A stretch of DNA of 64,000 nt, from positions 214,536 to 278,535 of the forward strand of contig NZ_MCGQ01000009.1 in NCBI RefSeq assembly GCF_002242805.1. Direction: 5' to 3'. Every line of letters begins with the position of its first letter. The stretch's first letter is position 1. Source of the stretch: Streptomyces diastatochromogenes (GTDB taxonomy: Bacteria > Actinomycetota > Actinomycetes > Streptomycetales > Streptomycetaceae). Positions 1 through 8,101 of the stretch are shown piece by piece. Made by a program: the position numbers and the translations under genes. The notes below the pieces were generated by a model. That model was not told the DNA's origin. It saw only the letters and a program-made list of their open reading frames with translations, and ran no database searches.

Positions 1-59
1 CGGACGACCGTGTCGACAGGCTGTCCGCAGACGGGACAGACGTGTTCTTCGCTGTCCAT
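1..59 (-). CDS. Small zinc-ribbon protein, N-terminal fragment
   Basis: Only the first 19 codons lie in the window; the gene runs off the left edge. The peptide begins MDSEEHVCPVCGQPV, and the CPVCG pair at residues 8-12 is a typical zinc-knuckle half. An ATG sits at the 5' end with a G-rich stretch (CTGGGGG) just upstream on the minus strand that can act as ribosome binding site. The next gene on the same strand ends 26 bp upstream, so the two could be co-transcribed. The function is not recognisable from this fragment. Confidence 0.5.
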   Translation of the reverse strand, partial: MDSEEHVCPVCGQPVDTVV

Positions 60-85
60 GCCCCCAGGGTAGGGCGGGCGCGGGT

Positions 86-670
86 TCAGCGCTTCCTGCG
101 GTACGTCCGCACGAGCGCGCCGTTGCCGAAGGTGCGCACCGAGTCCAGGGTGAACTCCTTGATGTCGAGGCCCGTGCCGAACATCGGCATGCCGGTGCCG
201 TAGACGATCGGGTAGGTCTTGATGACGAGTTCGTCGATCTCGTCGAGCAGGGCTCCGGCGACCTGGGAGCCTCCGCAGAGGAAGATGTCCAACCCGCCGT
301 CCTCCGCCTTGAGTTCGCGGACCCGGCCGGTCAGGTCGCCGTCGACGATCTCGACGTGCGGGTCGGGCGAGGTGCCCAGGGTGCGCGAGGCGACGTACTC
401 GCGCAGGTGGGCGAAGGGGCTGGTGATGCCCTCCTTCAGCGCCACCTCGTAGCTGGCCCGGCCCTGGATGACGGTGTCGAACCGCCGGTTCTCCAGGTGG
501 TCCAGGCCGAGCTGCCGGCGGACATGGGTGGGCAGGGTCTCCGCGAACTCCGCCTTGAGGAAGTCGAAGTACTCCTCGTCCAGGAAGCGGAGCATCGCGG
601 TGCCGTCGCCGTGTTCGTCGCCGATGAAGCCGTCGAGCGAGCAGGCGATGAAGTACGTGAGCTTTCGCAA
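86..670 (-). CDS. Dihydrofolate reductase-like (RibD C-terminal domain) protein
   Basis: A 194-aa protein of the DHFR/RibD C-terminal fold. It starts with the typical first strand and loop (LRKLTYFIACSLDGFIG) and carries the glycine-rich NADP-binding segment FLCGGSQVAGALL near residue 130. Family members are small NADPH-dependent reductases, often of unknown substrate. I chose the TTG at 670 because the family normally begins at this strand and a GGAAAG sequence lies 8 nt upstream; a longer frame is open but would add a low-complexity N-terminus. The gene is divergent from a TetR regulator and shares a short repeat-rich promoter region with it, so it is probably that regulator's target. Confidence 0.8.
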   Translation of the reverse strand: MRKLTYFIACSLDGFIGDEHGDGTAMLRFLDEEYFDFLKAEFAETLPTHVRRQLGLDHLENRRFDTVIQGRASYEVALKEGITSPFAHLREYVASRTLGTSPDPHVEIVDGDLTGRVRELKAEDGGLDIFLCGGSQVAGALLDEIDELVIKTYPIVYGTGMPMFGTGLDIKEFTLDSVRTFGNGALVRTYRRKR

Positions 671-717
671 GCCGGTCTCTTTCCGTAGGCTGCGGGCGGT
701 CGGTTGACCACTCCGCT

Positions 718-759
718 TGTAGTGCTTCAGTTGTAGTACTCCGGCTGTAGTGGTGGCAA
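718..759. promoter_or_regulatory. Three 14-bp-spaced TGTAGT repeats, probable TetR operator
   Basis: The hexamer TGTAGT occurs at 718, 732 and 746, exactly 14 bp apart, in the 142-bp gap between the divergent reductase and TetR genes. A TTGACC at 704-709 is a possible -35 element. Direct repeats of this kind in a divergent TetR promoter suggest cooperative regulator binding. No other use of the repeat was seen nearby. Confidence 0.45.
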
Positions 760-812
760 GCTTTTTCCGGGATGCTGTGGGCAGCGAGGACAAGTAGGAG
801 GAGGGATTCCGC

Positions 813-1403
813 ATGGCGGGCAATCCGGAACGGCGGGCGGCGCTGGTGGACGCCGGCATCGCGGTGCTGGCGCGGGAGGGCGCGCGCGGGCTGACGTTCC
901 GCGCGGTGGACGGCGAGGCGGGCGTGCCCACCGGCACCGCATCCAACTACTTCGCCAGCCGCGACGACCTGCTCCGCCAGATCGACGCCCGGCTGCACGT
1001 CCGGCTCGCACCGGATCCGGAGGTGATGGAGACACTGCTGGGCCGGCCCCGCGACCGCTCCCTGGTCAGGGCCTTCATGCAGGACATCATGGACCGCGCG
1101 ACCCGCGACCGGCCCGGCTACCTGGCCCTGCTGGAGATGCGCCTGGAGGCCACCCGGCGCCCCGAACTGCGGGCCTCCTTCACCAAGTCGGTGCGCGGGG
1201 ACCTGGAGCAGGGCATCGGATTCCACCGGGAGGCCGGCCTGCCCGGCGGCGACGAGACGGTCACCGTGCTCTACCTCGCGATGCTCGGCCTCATCCTGGA
1301 GCACCTGACCCTGCCCGGTGTCCTGGACGGAGTCCTGGAGGGGGTGAGCGTGCCGGAGGGGCTGGTGGAGCGGATCGTGACGACGATCGTGCCCGAGGGG
1401 TAG
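813..1403 (+). CDS. TetR/AcrR-family transcriptional regulator
   Basis: A 196-aa protein with an N-terminal TetR helix-turn-helix: residues 8-55 include the recognition region GVPTGTASNYFASRDDLL. The C-terminal ligand-binding half (residues 60-196) is all-alpha and family-typical. The ATG at 813 follows a GGAGGAGGG ribosome binding site at good spacing. It is divergent from a RibD-like reductase and probably controls it and itself through the TGTAGT repeats between them. The ligand cannot be predicted. Confidence 0.88.
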   Translation: MAGNPERRAALVDAGIAVLAREGARGLTFRAVDGEAGVPTGTASNYFASRDDLLRQIDARLHVRLAPDPEVMETLLGRPRDRSLVRAFMQDIMDRATRDRPGYLALLEMRLEATRRPELRASFTKSVRGDLEQGIGFHREAGLPGGDETVTVLYLAMLGLILEHLTLPGVLDGVLEGVSVPEGLVERIVTTIVPEG

Positions 1404-1444
1404 CCCGGCGGACCACTCGCCCCAGCAGCTCACCGGGACAATCG

Positions 1445-1481
1445 GCGGGCCCCGCACACCGTGGGGATGCGCGGGGCCCGC
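1445..1481. terminator. Hairpin terminator after TetR gene
   Basis: Perfect 11-bp arms at 1445-1455 and 1471-1481 (GCGGGCCCCGC and its complement) with a 15-nt loop. It lies between convergent genes ending at 1403 and 1571. There is no T-tract, as is usual in Streptomyces. Confidence 0.65.
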
Positions 1482-1484
1482 CGG

Positions 1485-1540
1485 CCGGAGCCACCGGTCG
1501 TCGTGCGGGGTCAGGAACCGCACGGTCCCGGTGGCTCCGG
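1485..1540. terminator. Second hairpin terminator, convergent gap
   Basis: Perfect 13-bp arms at 1485-1497 and 1528-1540 (CCGGAGCCACCGG and its complement), with an inner 5-bp helix at 1504-1508/1518-1522. Together with the preceding hairpin it forms a tandem terminator between the TetR gene and the prenyl synthase gene. Confidence 0.65.
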
Positions 1541-1570
1541 GGTCTTCACACGGCCGCGGTCACGGCGGCC

Positions 1571-2701
1571 TCAACTGCTGCGCCGGGTCACGAACTCGGC
1601 CAGGGCCAGCAGACCGCCCGCCGCCTCCGGCACGGGCACGGCGCGGGCCAGCTCCTGCATGGCCCGGGCCATGCGGTCGGCCGCCTCGGCCTGCGCCCAG
1701 TCCCGGCCGCCGGCCTGCTCCACGGCCAGGGCCGTCCGCGCGATCTCCGCGCCGTCCCCGGGCTCCCCCTTCACGTACGGCTTCCCGTACAGCGCGGCGA
1801 GTTCCGCCGCCGCCGGGGTGCCGGACGCCAGCGCGGCCACCACCGGCAGGGACTTCTTGCGGACCGCGAGATCCGCCCCGGCCGGCTTGCCGGTGCGCCG
1901 CGGATCCCCCCATATGCCGATCACGTCGTCGATCAGCTGGAAGGCGAGCCCCGCCTGCCGCCCGAAGCCGTCCAGCGCCGCCACCTCCTGCGCTCCGGCG
2001 CCCGCGTACAGCGCGCCGAGCGCACAGGCGCAGCCCAGCAGCGCACCGGTCTTCGCCTCGGCCATGGCCAGCACCTCGTCCAGCGTGACCTCGTCCGGCG
2101 CTCGGTGCTCCATCGCCGTGTCGGTGTGCTGTCCGGCGCACAGCTCCATGACACAGTCGGCGAGCCGGACCGCGGCCGCGCCGGAGGCCGGGTGCGGATC
2201 CTCGGCGAGCAGCCGCAGGGCCAGCGCCTGCAGGGCGTCCCCGGCGAGGATGGCGTCCGCGTCACCGAAGACGGTCCAGGCCGTGGGCCGGTGCCTGCGG
2301 GAGGTGTCCCGGTCCATCACGTCGTCGTGCAGCAGTGTGAAGTTGTGGACCAGTTCGACCGCCACGGCCGCCCGGACGGCCGCCTTCCGCGCCCGCGGGC
2401 CGCCGAGCGCGGCGGCCGCGGCCAGGACCAGCGCGGGCCTTATGGCCTTGCCCGCGTTGCCCGTCGCCGGAGTGCCGTCCGCGTGCTCCCACCCGAAGTG
2501 GTAGAGCGCGATCCGGCGCATCGAGCCGGGCAGCGACTCGACCGCCGCACGCAGCTCCGGGTCGACGAGGGCCCGGGTCCGCTCCAGCAGTGCTGCCGCC
2601 TCCTGCCCGTCGAAGGGGCCGGCCCCGGCGTCACCGGCGGGCCCCCGCCGCTCACCCGTCGCGGGTGAGCGCTGTTTGGTCTCCGTCATGAACTCGGCCA
2701 C
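1571..2701 (-). CDS. Short-chain polyprenyl diphosphate synthase, probable encapsulin cargo
   Basis: This 376-aa trans-isoprenyl diphosphate synthase condenses isopentenyl diphosphate with allylic diphosphates. Visible motifs are GKAIRPAL near residue 85, the first Asp-rich motif DDVMD at 126-130 and the second, DDVIGIWGD, at 258-266. A Phe five residues before the first DDxxD suggests a short product such as FPP or GGPP (inference). The GTG at 2701 has GAGGGGGA 5 nt upstream; an ATG 12 bp further in is possible. The first ~35 residues are Gly/Pro/Ala-rich and probably disordered, longer than the usual family start, as expected of an encapsulin cargo-loading tail. It lies 112 bp downstream of the shell gene on the same strand. 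Confidence 0.85.
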   Translation of the reverse strand: MAEFMTETKQRSPATGERRGPAGDAGAGPFDGQEAAALLERTRALVDPELRAAVESLPGSMRRIALYHFGWEHADGTPATGNAGKAIRPALVLAAAAALGGPRARKAAVRAAVAVELVHNFTLLHDDVMDRDTSRRHRPTAWTVFGDADAILAGDALQALALRLLAEDPHPASGAAAVRLADCVMELCAGQHTDTAMEHRAPDEVTLDEVLAMAEAKTGALLGCACALGALYAGAGAQEVAALDGFGRQAGLAFQLIDDVIGIWGDPRRTGKPAGADLAVRKKSLPVVAALASGTPAAAELAALYGKPYVKGEPGDGAEIARTALAVEQAGGRDWAQAEAADRMARAMQELARAVPVPEAAGGLLALAEFVTRRSS

Positions 2702-2813
2702 GAGTCCCCCTCGCACAGTCCGCGGACGGTGGTGCTTCCGCTCCGGCTGGACGCATACCCCGAGGGACTACCCGCCCCGAAGGGCGGGAACACGGCCGCG
2801 AAGTGCGGAAACG

Positions 2814-4220
2814 TCACCTCCACCGGCCGATCTCGACGTTCTCCAGCACACCGAGCGCGTCGGGCACCAGCACGGCGGCCGAGTAGTACGCCGTCACCAG
2901 GTAGTTGATGACGGCCTGTTCGTTGATGCCCATGAACCGCACGGACAGGCTCGGCTCGATCTCGTCCGGGATGCCGGACTGCCGCAGGCCGATGACGCCC
3001 TGCTCGTCCTCGCCGGTACGCATGGCGATGATCGAGGTCGTGCGCTCCGGGGTGACGGGGATCTTGTTGCAGGGGTAGATCGGCACCCCGCGCCAGGTGG
3101 GGATGCGGTTGCCGCCGATCTCGACGGTCTCCGGGACCAGTCCGCGCTTGTTCAGCTCGCGCCCGAACGCGGCGATCGCGCGCGGGTGGGCGAGGAAGAG
3201 CTTGGTGCCACGCCGGCGGCTGAGCAGCTCGTCCATGTCGTCCGGGCTGGGCACGCCGTCGTGCGGCTGGAGCCGCTGGTCGTACTCGCAGTTGTTCAGC
3301 AGCCCGAACTCGCGGTTGTTGACCAGCTCGTGCTCCTGGCGCTCCTTCAGCGCCTCGACCGTGAGCCGCAGCTGGTGCTCGGTCTGGTTCATCGGCTGGT
3401 TGTACAGGTCGGCCACGCGCGTGTGGATGCGCAGCACGGTCTGGGCGATGCTCAGCTCGTACTCGCGCGGCCGGGCGTCGTAGTCGACGAAGGTGTGCGG
3501 GATGTCCGGCTCGCCGCTGTGGCCGGCCGCCAGCGCGACCTCCTTCTCGCCGTACTTGTTGGTCGCCTGCTCCGGGAGCGCGCGCAGCTGCTGGACGTGG
3601 GCGCGCAGCGAGTCGGAGCGCTCCGCGACCTGCTCGAAGTCCTGGCGGCCGAGGATCAGCACCGTGCAGGCGGTGTCCGCGCGGGCCGTGTACTCCCAGA
3701 TGGCGTCCGGGTCGAGCAGCGATGCCTCGCCGAAGTAGGCGCCGTCGGCGAGCACACCGAGGACCGCGTCGTCGCCGTACGGGCCCGTGCCGATCTTCTC
3801 GACCCTGCCGTGGGCCAGCAGGTACACCTCGTCGGTCTGGTTGCCGAAGGACGCGATGACCTCGCCGGGCGCGAAGTCCCGCTGGCGGCAGCGCCGGGCC
3901 AGCTCGGTCAGCACCTCCTCGTCCTCGTACGAGCGCAGCGCCGGGAGCTCGCCGAGTTCGGCGGGGATCACCTCCACCTGGTCCCCGGTCTTCACGAAGG
4001 TGATACGGCCGTCGCCGACGGCGAACGTCAGTCGCCGGTTCACGCGGTACGTGCCGCCCTGTACATCCACCCAGGGCAGCGTCCGCAGCAGCCAGCGGGA
4101 GGTGATCTCCTGCATCTGCGGGGCGGACTTGGTCGTGGTGGCCAGGTTCCGCGCCGCCGCCGTGCCGAGAGACTGCTGCGGCTTCTCCTGCGACGTGCGG
4201 ATCTCTTCGCCTACCGACAT
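2814..4220 (-). CDS. Family 2B-type encapsulin shell protein with cyclic-nucleotide-binding domain
   Basis: A 468-aa protein annotated in many Streptomyces as a Crp-like or nucleotide-binding protein. Residues ~95-215 form a cNMP-binding domain ([33 protein letters not shown]). The flanking N-terminal arm and the ~250-residue C-terminal part ([16 protein letters not shown] through [15 protein letters not shown]) match what I remember of EshA and the shells of the 2-methylisoborneol loci, now classed as Family 2B encapsulins with an HK97 fold. It should self-assemble into a protein compartment. There is no DNA-binding HTH, which argues against a Crp transcription factor. The ATG at 4220 follows AGGAGAGGG. 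The prenyl synthase just downstream is the probable cargo. Confidence 0.85.
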   Translation of the reverse strand: MSVGEEIRTSQEKPQQSLGTAAARNLATTTKSAPQMQEITSRWLLRTLPWVDVQGGTYRVNRRLTFAVGDGRITFVKTGDQVEVIPAELGELPALRSYEDEEVLTELARRCRQRDFAPGEVIASFGNQTDEVYLLAHGRVEKIGTGPYGDDAVLGVLADGAYFGEASLLDPDAIWEYTARADTACTVLILGRQDFEQVAERSDSLRAHVQQLRALPEQATNKYGEKEVALAAGHSGEPDIPHTFVDYDARPREYELSIAQTVLRIHTRVADLYNQPMNQTEHQLRLTVEALKERQEHELVNNREFGLLNNCEYDQRLQPHDGVPSPDDMDELLSRRRGTKLFLAHPRAIAAFGRELNKRGLVPETVEIGGNRIPTWRGVPIYPCNKIPVTPERTTSIIAMRTGEDEQGVIGLRQSGIPDEIEPSLSVRFMGINEQAVINYLVTAYYSAAVLVPDALGVLENVEIGRWR

Positions 4221-4274
4221 AAGAAAATGCCCTCTCCTGTATGTCCGGCGCCGAATCGCACACCGGTCTCGCGA

Positions 4275-4303
4275 GCGAGCCTTCCATTACGGAAAGTGCT
4301 CGC
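4275..4303. promoter_or_regulatory. 29-bp dyad upstream of encapsulin gene
   Basis: GCGAGC at 4275-4280 pairs with GCTCGC at 4298-4303, and inside it TTCC (4282-4285) pairs with GGAA (4291-4294) around ATTAC. It is centred about 70 bp upstream of the shell ATG in the 301-bp gap shared with the divergent amidase gene. It could be an operator or a leader hairpin. The rest of the gap shows no clear element. Confidence 0.4.
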
Positions 4304-4521
4304 GCCATTACCCGAAAGAGCGGGAATGGATCATCGGACTAGTGGGCAGAAAGAGGGACCTTGTCCAGTGCCCCGCGTCCGGTGCCCCGCCTCGCGCGGC
4401 CTGTCCGGATCGGCTCGCACAGCGTGCGAACGATGTAGTCCGGGCGGTCCGGTTTCGGTAGAAGCACCGGTACGACAGGGCCGCGACCTGCGGCCACGGG
4501 CACGGCACGAAGGAGGCGGTC

Positions 4522-5115
4522 ATGGCCCCACCCATGTCCGCGAACGGGTTCCTGGACGCGCTCCGAGCGGAGGGCGTCGAGGTCGTGGAGGTCGGCGACT
4601 GGCAGAACCACAACCGCAATCACAAGGGCCCCTGGGGCCCCGTCCACGGCGTGATGATCCACCACACGGTGACCCGGGGCAGCGCCCCCACCGTGGAGCT
4701 CTGCCGCACCGGCCACGCGGAGCTGCCGGGCCCGCTGTGCCATGGGGTGATCACCAAGGACGGCACGGTCCACCTGGTCGGCTACGGCCGCGCCAACCAC
4801 GCCGGCCTCGGCGACGACGACGTCCTGCGCGCGGTGATCGCCGAGAAGCGGCTGCCGCCGGAGAACGAGGCGAACACCGACGGCAACCGGCACTTCTACG
4901 GCTTCGAGTGCGAGAACATGGGCGACGACGAGGATCCCTGGCCCGAGGCGCAGCTGGACGCGATCGTGCGCGCAGCCGCGGCGGTGTGCCGCCACCACGG
5001 CTGGACGGAGCACTCGGTCGTCGGCCACCTGGAGTGGCAGCCGGGCAAGGTGGACCCGCGCGGATTCTCGATGGCGTGGCTGCGGGAGCGGGTCGAGGAG
5101 CGCCTGAAGGCGTAG
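4522..5115 (+). CDS. N-acetylmuramoyl-L-alanine amidase-like (Amidase_2/PGRP) protein
   Basis: A 197-aa single-domain protein of the T7-lysozyme/PGRP fold, which cleaves the MurNAc-L-Ala bond of peptidoglycan. The first zinc ligand is in VMIHHTVT (residues 44-51), the second in VVGHLEWQPGKVDPRGF near residue 165, where Asp (KVDP) occupies the position of the third ligand. The ATG at 4522 is preceded by GAAGGAGG. No signal peptide, Tat motif or membrane segment is visible, so the protein is either cytoplasmic, released by lysis as phage endolysins are, or exported another way. It is divergent from the encapsulin gene. Confidence 0.82.
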   Translation: MAPPMSANGFLDALRAEGVEVVEVGDWQNHNRNHKGPWGPVHGVMIHHTVTRGSAPTVELCRTGHAELPGPLCHGVITKDGTVHLVGYGRANHAGLGDDDVLRAVIAEKRLPPENEANTDGNRHFYGFECENMGDDEDPWPEAQLDAIVRAAAAVCRHHGWTEHSVVGHLEWQPGKVDPRGFSMAWLRERVEERLKA

Positions 5116-5158
5116 GAGTTGTTGCCGGACCGGGCCGGAGCCGGGCGACAATGAGGCA

Positions 5159-6058
5159 GTGACCAGCACCGGCCCGCTCGCCCCGCGCCTTCCCTCTCCG
5201 CTGGTGGAGATCCGGGACGGCCGGTTCGTGCGGCACGGCCTGCGCCTGCTGCTCAAGCGGGACGACCTGATCCACCCGCAGCTGATCGGCAACAAGTGGC
5301 GCAAGCTGGCGCCGAACCTGGAGGCGGCGGCGGGGCGGCAGGTGGTCACGTTCGGCGGGGCCTACTCCAACCATCTGCGGGCCACCGCCGCCGCGGGCCG
5401 CCTCCTGGGTCTGCCCACGGTCGGCGTGGTCCGCGGCCAGGAGCTGGCCGACCGCCCGCTCAACCCGTCCCTGTCCCGCTGCGCGGCCGACGGCATGCGG
5501 CTGCATTTCGTCGACAGATCGACGTACCGGCACAAGAGCGAGCCGGAGACCCTGGCCGCGATCCTGCGCGCGGCCGGCGCCGAGGGGGCGTACGTCGTCC
5601 CGGAGGGCGGCAGCAACGCCGCGGCCGTACGCGGCTGCCGGGCCCTCGGTGAGGAACTGCGCGGCCGCGCCGACGTCATCGCGGTGGCCTGCGGCACCGG
5701 CGGCACCCTCGCCGGACTCGCCGCCGGGCTGGCCCCCGGACAGCGCGCGCTCGGCGTACCGGTGCTCAAGGGCGGCTTCCTGGAGGCCGACATACAGGCC
5801 CTCCAGGAGCACGCCTTCGGCGCCCGCACCGGCACCTGGTCCCTCGACGACCGCTTCCACTTCGGCGGCTACGCCCGTACGACCCCCGAACTCGACACCT
5901 TCGCCGAGCGCTTCGAACACCGGCACGGCCTGCCCGTCGAACGTCTCTATGTCGCCAAGTTGCTGTACGCCCTTGTCGCCCTGGCCGAGGAGGGCGCCTT
6001 CACGCCCGGGACCTCGATCGCGGCGGTCGTCACCGGGCGGCCCTTCCCCGAGGCCTAA
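5159..6058 (+). CDS. PLP-dependent D-cysteine desulfhydrase/ACC deaminase family enzyme
   Basis: A 299-aa fold-type II PLP enzyme. The lysine that forms the Schiff base lies in LIGNKWRKLAPNL (around residue 45), followed by the substrate-binding segment FGGAYSNHLRATAAAG. The cofactor phosphate loop is probably AVACGTGGTLAGLA, near residue 180. Family members degrade D-cysteine to pyruvate, H2S and ammonia, or deaminate 1-aminocyclopropane-1-carboxylate; the sequence alone does not decide. The start is a GTG at 5159 with a GAGG close upstream at rather short spacing. It is convergent with the antiporter gene, and their stop codons overlap by 4 bp. Confidence 0.83.
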   Translation: MTSTGPLAPRLPSPLVEIRDGRFVRHGLRLLLKRDDLIHPQLIGNKWRKLAPNLEAAAGRQVVTFGGAYSNHLRATAAAGRLLGLPTVGVVRGQELADRPLNPSLSRCAADGMRLHFVDRSTYRHKSEPETLAAILRAAGAEGAYVVPEGGSNAAAVRGCRALGEELRGRADVIAVACGTGGTLAGLAAGLAPGQRALGVPVLKGGFLEADIQALQEHAFGARTGTWSLDDRFHFGGYARTTPELDTFAERFEHRHGLPVERLYVAKLLYALVALAEEGAFTPGTSIAAVVTGRPFPEA

Positions 6059-7647
6059 CCGGCCTCCCGGTAGGCCGCCGCCTCCTCCAGGTCGAGTCTG
6101 CGGAGCAGGGCGCGAAGCATCTCGTCGTCGATGTAGCGGTGGTCGCGGAGCCGCACGAAGACCTCGCGTTCGGCGCCGATCATCTCGCGGGACAGGCGGC
6201 GGTAGGTGTCGTCCACGGACTCGCCGGTGACCGGGTTGACCTGGCCGAGCCGTTCCCAGACGGCGTTGCGGCGGCGCTCCAGGACCGTGCGCAGGCGGTC
6301 GGCGAGCGGCGGGGGCAGGGCGTTGCGCTCGTCGGAGAGGAGTTCGTCCAGGCGGCTCTCGGCGGCCCGGGATGCCTGCGCCTGGGCGTTGGCCTCGGCG
6401 AGCGTCTCGGCCTGCCGGTCGCGGCCGGGGAACTTCAGCAGGCCGATCAGCGGGGGCAGGGACAGGCCCTGCACGACCAGGGTGCCGATGACGGTGGTGA
6501 AGGTCAGGAACAGGATCAGGTTGCGCTGCGGGAAGGGGTGGCCGTCGTGCACGGTCGGGATGGAGAAGGCGATGGCCAGGGAGACCACACCGCGCATACC
6601 GGCCCACGAGGTGACCATCGCGCCCCGCCAGGTGGGGTCCTCCTCGCGTTCCCTGATGCGCGCCGACAGCACGCGGGGCAGGAAGGTTGCCGGATACACC
6701 CAGACGAACCGGGCGAGGACGACGACGAGGAAGAGGGCGACGGCGTACCAGGTCGCCTTGGCGCCCTCGTAGCCCCCCAGCCCCTTGAGGACGACCGGCA
6801 GCTGCAGGCCGATCAGGGCGAAGACCGCCGACTCCAGGATGAAGGCGACCATCTTCCACACCGCCTCCTCCTGCAGCCGGGTGGCGAAGTCGACCTCCCA
6901 CGCGCGGTGGCCGAGGTAGAGGGCGACGACCACGACCGCGAGGACTCCGGAGGCGTGCAGCTGCTCGGCGACGCCGTAGGCGACGAACGGGATCAGCAGG
7001 GAGAGGGTGTTCTGCAGCAGGGGTTCCGTCAGGTGGGTGCGCAGCCAGTGCAGGGGTGCCATGAGGACGAGGCCGACGCCGACGCCGCCGACCGCCGCGA
7101 GCAGGAACTCGCGGATCCCGCCCGCCCAGGTGGCGCCCTCGCCGACGACCGCGGCGACGGCCACCTTGTAGGCGGTGATCGCGGTGGCGTCGTTCAGCAG
7201 CGACTCGCCCTGCAGGATCGTCGTGATCCGGGACGGCAGGCCGACCCGGCGCGCGACCGCCGTGGCGGCCACCGCGTCCGGCGGCGCCACCACCGCGCCG
7301 AGCACCAGGGCGGCGGTCAGCGGCATCCCGGGGATGAGCACATAGGCGGCCCAGCCGACGACGACGGTCGCGAAGAGCACATAGCCCACCGACAGCAGCG
7401 CCACGGGCCTGAACTGGGCCCGCAGGTCGAGGTAGGAGCTGTCGGTCGCCGAGGTGTACAGCAGCGGGGGCAGCAGCAGCGGCAGGACGATCTTGGGGTC
7501 GAGGGTGTAGTCCGGCACCCCGGGGACGTAGGAGATCGCCAGGGCCACCGCGACCAGCAGCAGCGGCGCCGGCACCGGTGTGCGCCGGGCGGCCCCCGCC
7601 ACCGCGGCACTGCCCGCCACCAGCAACAGCAGGGGCAATACGTCCAT
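6055..7647 (-). CDS. CPA1-family Na+/H+ antiporter (NhaP-type)
   Basis: A 530-aa membrane protein with about 12 hydrophobic segments over residues 1-400. The CPA1 core motif is visible as VVAPPDAVAATAVARR, and further in GESLLNDATAITAYK contains the ND pair used for ion binding. The C-terminal ~130 residues are charged and cytoplasmic (DRQAETLAEANAQAQASRAAE). It should exchange Na+ (or K+) for protons in pH and salt homeostasis. The ATG at 7647 follows GAGGGTG; an ATG-less longer frame is open upstream but hydrophilic and unlikely. A UBP zinc-finger gene diverges from it 62 bp away. Confidence 0.87.
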   Translation of the reverse strand: MDVLPLLLLVAGSAAVAGAARRTPVPAPLLLVAVALAISYVPGVPDYTLDPKIVLPLLLPPLLYTSATDSSYLDLRAQFRPVALLSVGYVLFATVVVGWAAYVLIPGMPLTAALVLGAVVAPPDAVAATAVARRVGLPSRITTILQGESLLNDATAITAYKVAVAAVVGEGATWAGGIREFLLAAVGGVGVGLVLMAPLHWLRTHLTEPLLQNTLSLLIPFVAYGVAEQLHASGVLAVVVVALYLGHRAWEVDFATRLQEEAVWKMVAFILESAVFALIGLQLPVVLKGLGGYEGAKATWYAVALFLVVVLARFVWVYPATFLPRVLSARIREREEDPTWRGAMVTSWAGMRGVVSLAIAFSIPTVHDGHPFPQRNLILFLTFTTVIGTLVVQGLSLPPLIGLLKFPGRDRQAETLAEANAQAQASRAAESRLDELLSDERNALPPPLADRLRTVLERRRNAVWERLGQVNPVTGESVDDTYRRLSREMIGAEREVFVRLRDHRYIDDEMLRALLRRLDLEEAAAYREAG

Positions 7648-7709
7648 GGTCTTCGCCCACCCTCGTTTTTCCGCGCGGCCACCCGCACACCCGTCGTAAT
7701 CTGGCAATC

Positions 7710-7970
7710 ATGAAACAGTGCACGCACGCCGACGCGCTGCCGCACCCGGAGCCTGAGGCGCTGAGCGAGACCTGCCCGGAGTGTCTCGCGCGCGGGACGC
7801 ATCCGGTGCAGCTGCGGCTCTGCCTGTCGTGTGGCCACGTCGGCTGCTGCGACTCCTCACCCGGCAGACACGCGACGGAGCACCACGAGACGTCAGGTCA
7901 CCCGGTGATGCGGACTTTCGAACCCGGTGAGGACTGGCGGTGGTGCTTCGTCGACCACGTTCTCGTGTGA
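7710..7970 (+). CDS. UBP-type zinc finger protein
   Basis: An 86-aa protein that is almost entirely one ZnF-UBP domain, with ligands in CTHADALP, CPECLARG, LRLCLSCGHVGCCD and HATEHHETSGHPV. In eukaryotes this domain binds the C-terminal Gly-Gly of ubiquitin; bacterial copies are small and of unknown role. The ATG at 7710 lacks a strong ribosome binding site. The gene is divergent from the Na+/H+ antiporter, and I recall that bacterial UBP zinc fingers are often adjacent or fused to such antiporters, which suggests a regulatory partnership (inference). Confidence 0.82.
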   Translation: MKQCTHADALPHPEPEALSETCPECLARGTHPVQLRLCLSCGHVGCCDSSPGRHATEHHETSGHPVMRTFEPGEDWRWCFVDHVLV

Positions 7971-8007
7971 CACTGCACTGACACGGCATACGGCCGCGGC
8001 GGTCGAC

Positions 8008-8033
8008 GGTTCGAGCGCCTGACACCGGGGTAC
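8008..8033 (+). promoter_or_regulatory. Candidate SigB/SigH-type promoter of the sigH operon
   Basis: GGTTCG at 8008-8013 is separated by 14 bp from GGGTAC at 8028-8033, matching the remembered general-stress consensus GNNTN14-16GGGTA(C/T). It lies about 210 bp upstream of the anti-sigma gene, within the 272-bp leader region. Such a site would allow autoregulation by SigH or a relative. Confidence 0.5.
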
Positions 8034-8101
8034 GTCAACCCGGCGCGCGCTCTTCCCATTTGGGCCCGCAAACCCTCTAGACACGGAGCGTATCCACAGC
8101 T

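Noticed and set aside
2814..4220. Interpretation of the shell gene as a Crp-family transcription factor
   Set aside because: It has a cNMP-binding domain but no helix-turn-helix, and its length and C-terminal half match encapsulin shells.
4221..4521. Possible SigR promoter near GGGAAT at about 4320
   Set aside because: No GTT is found 18 bp downstream.
2676..5162. An 828-aa plus-strand frame across the encapsulin region
   Set aside because: It is antisense to the encapsulin and prenyl synthase genes, shows low-complexity Arg/Pro/Gly-rich sequence, and matches no family.
4751..7723. A 990-aa minus-strand frame overlapping the amidase and antiporter
   Set aside because: It is a shadow in another frame; the antiporter gene occupies the same strand in the correct frame, with membrane helices and motifs.
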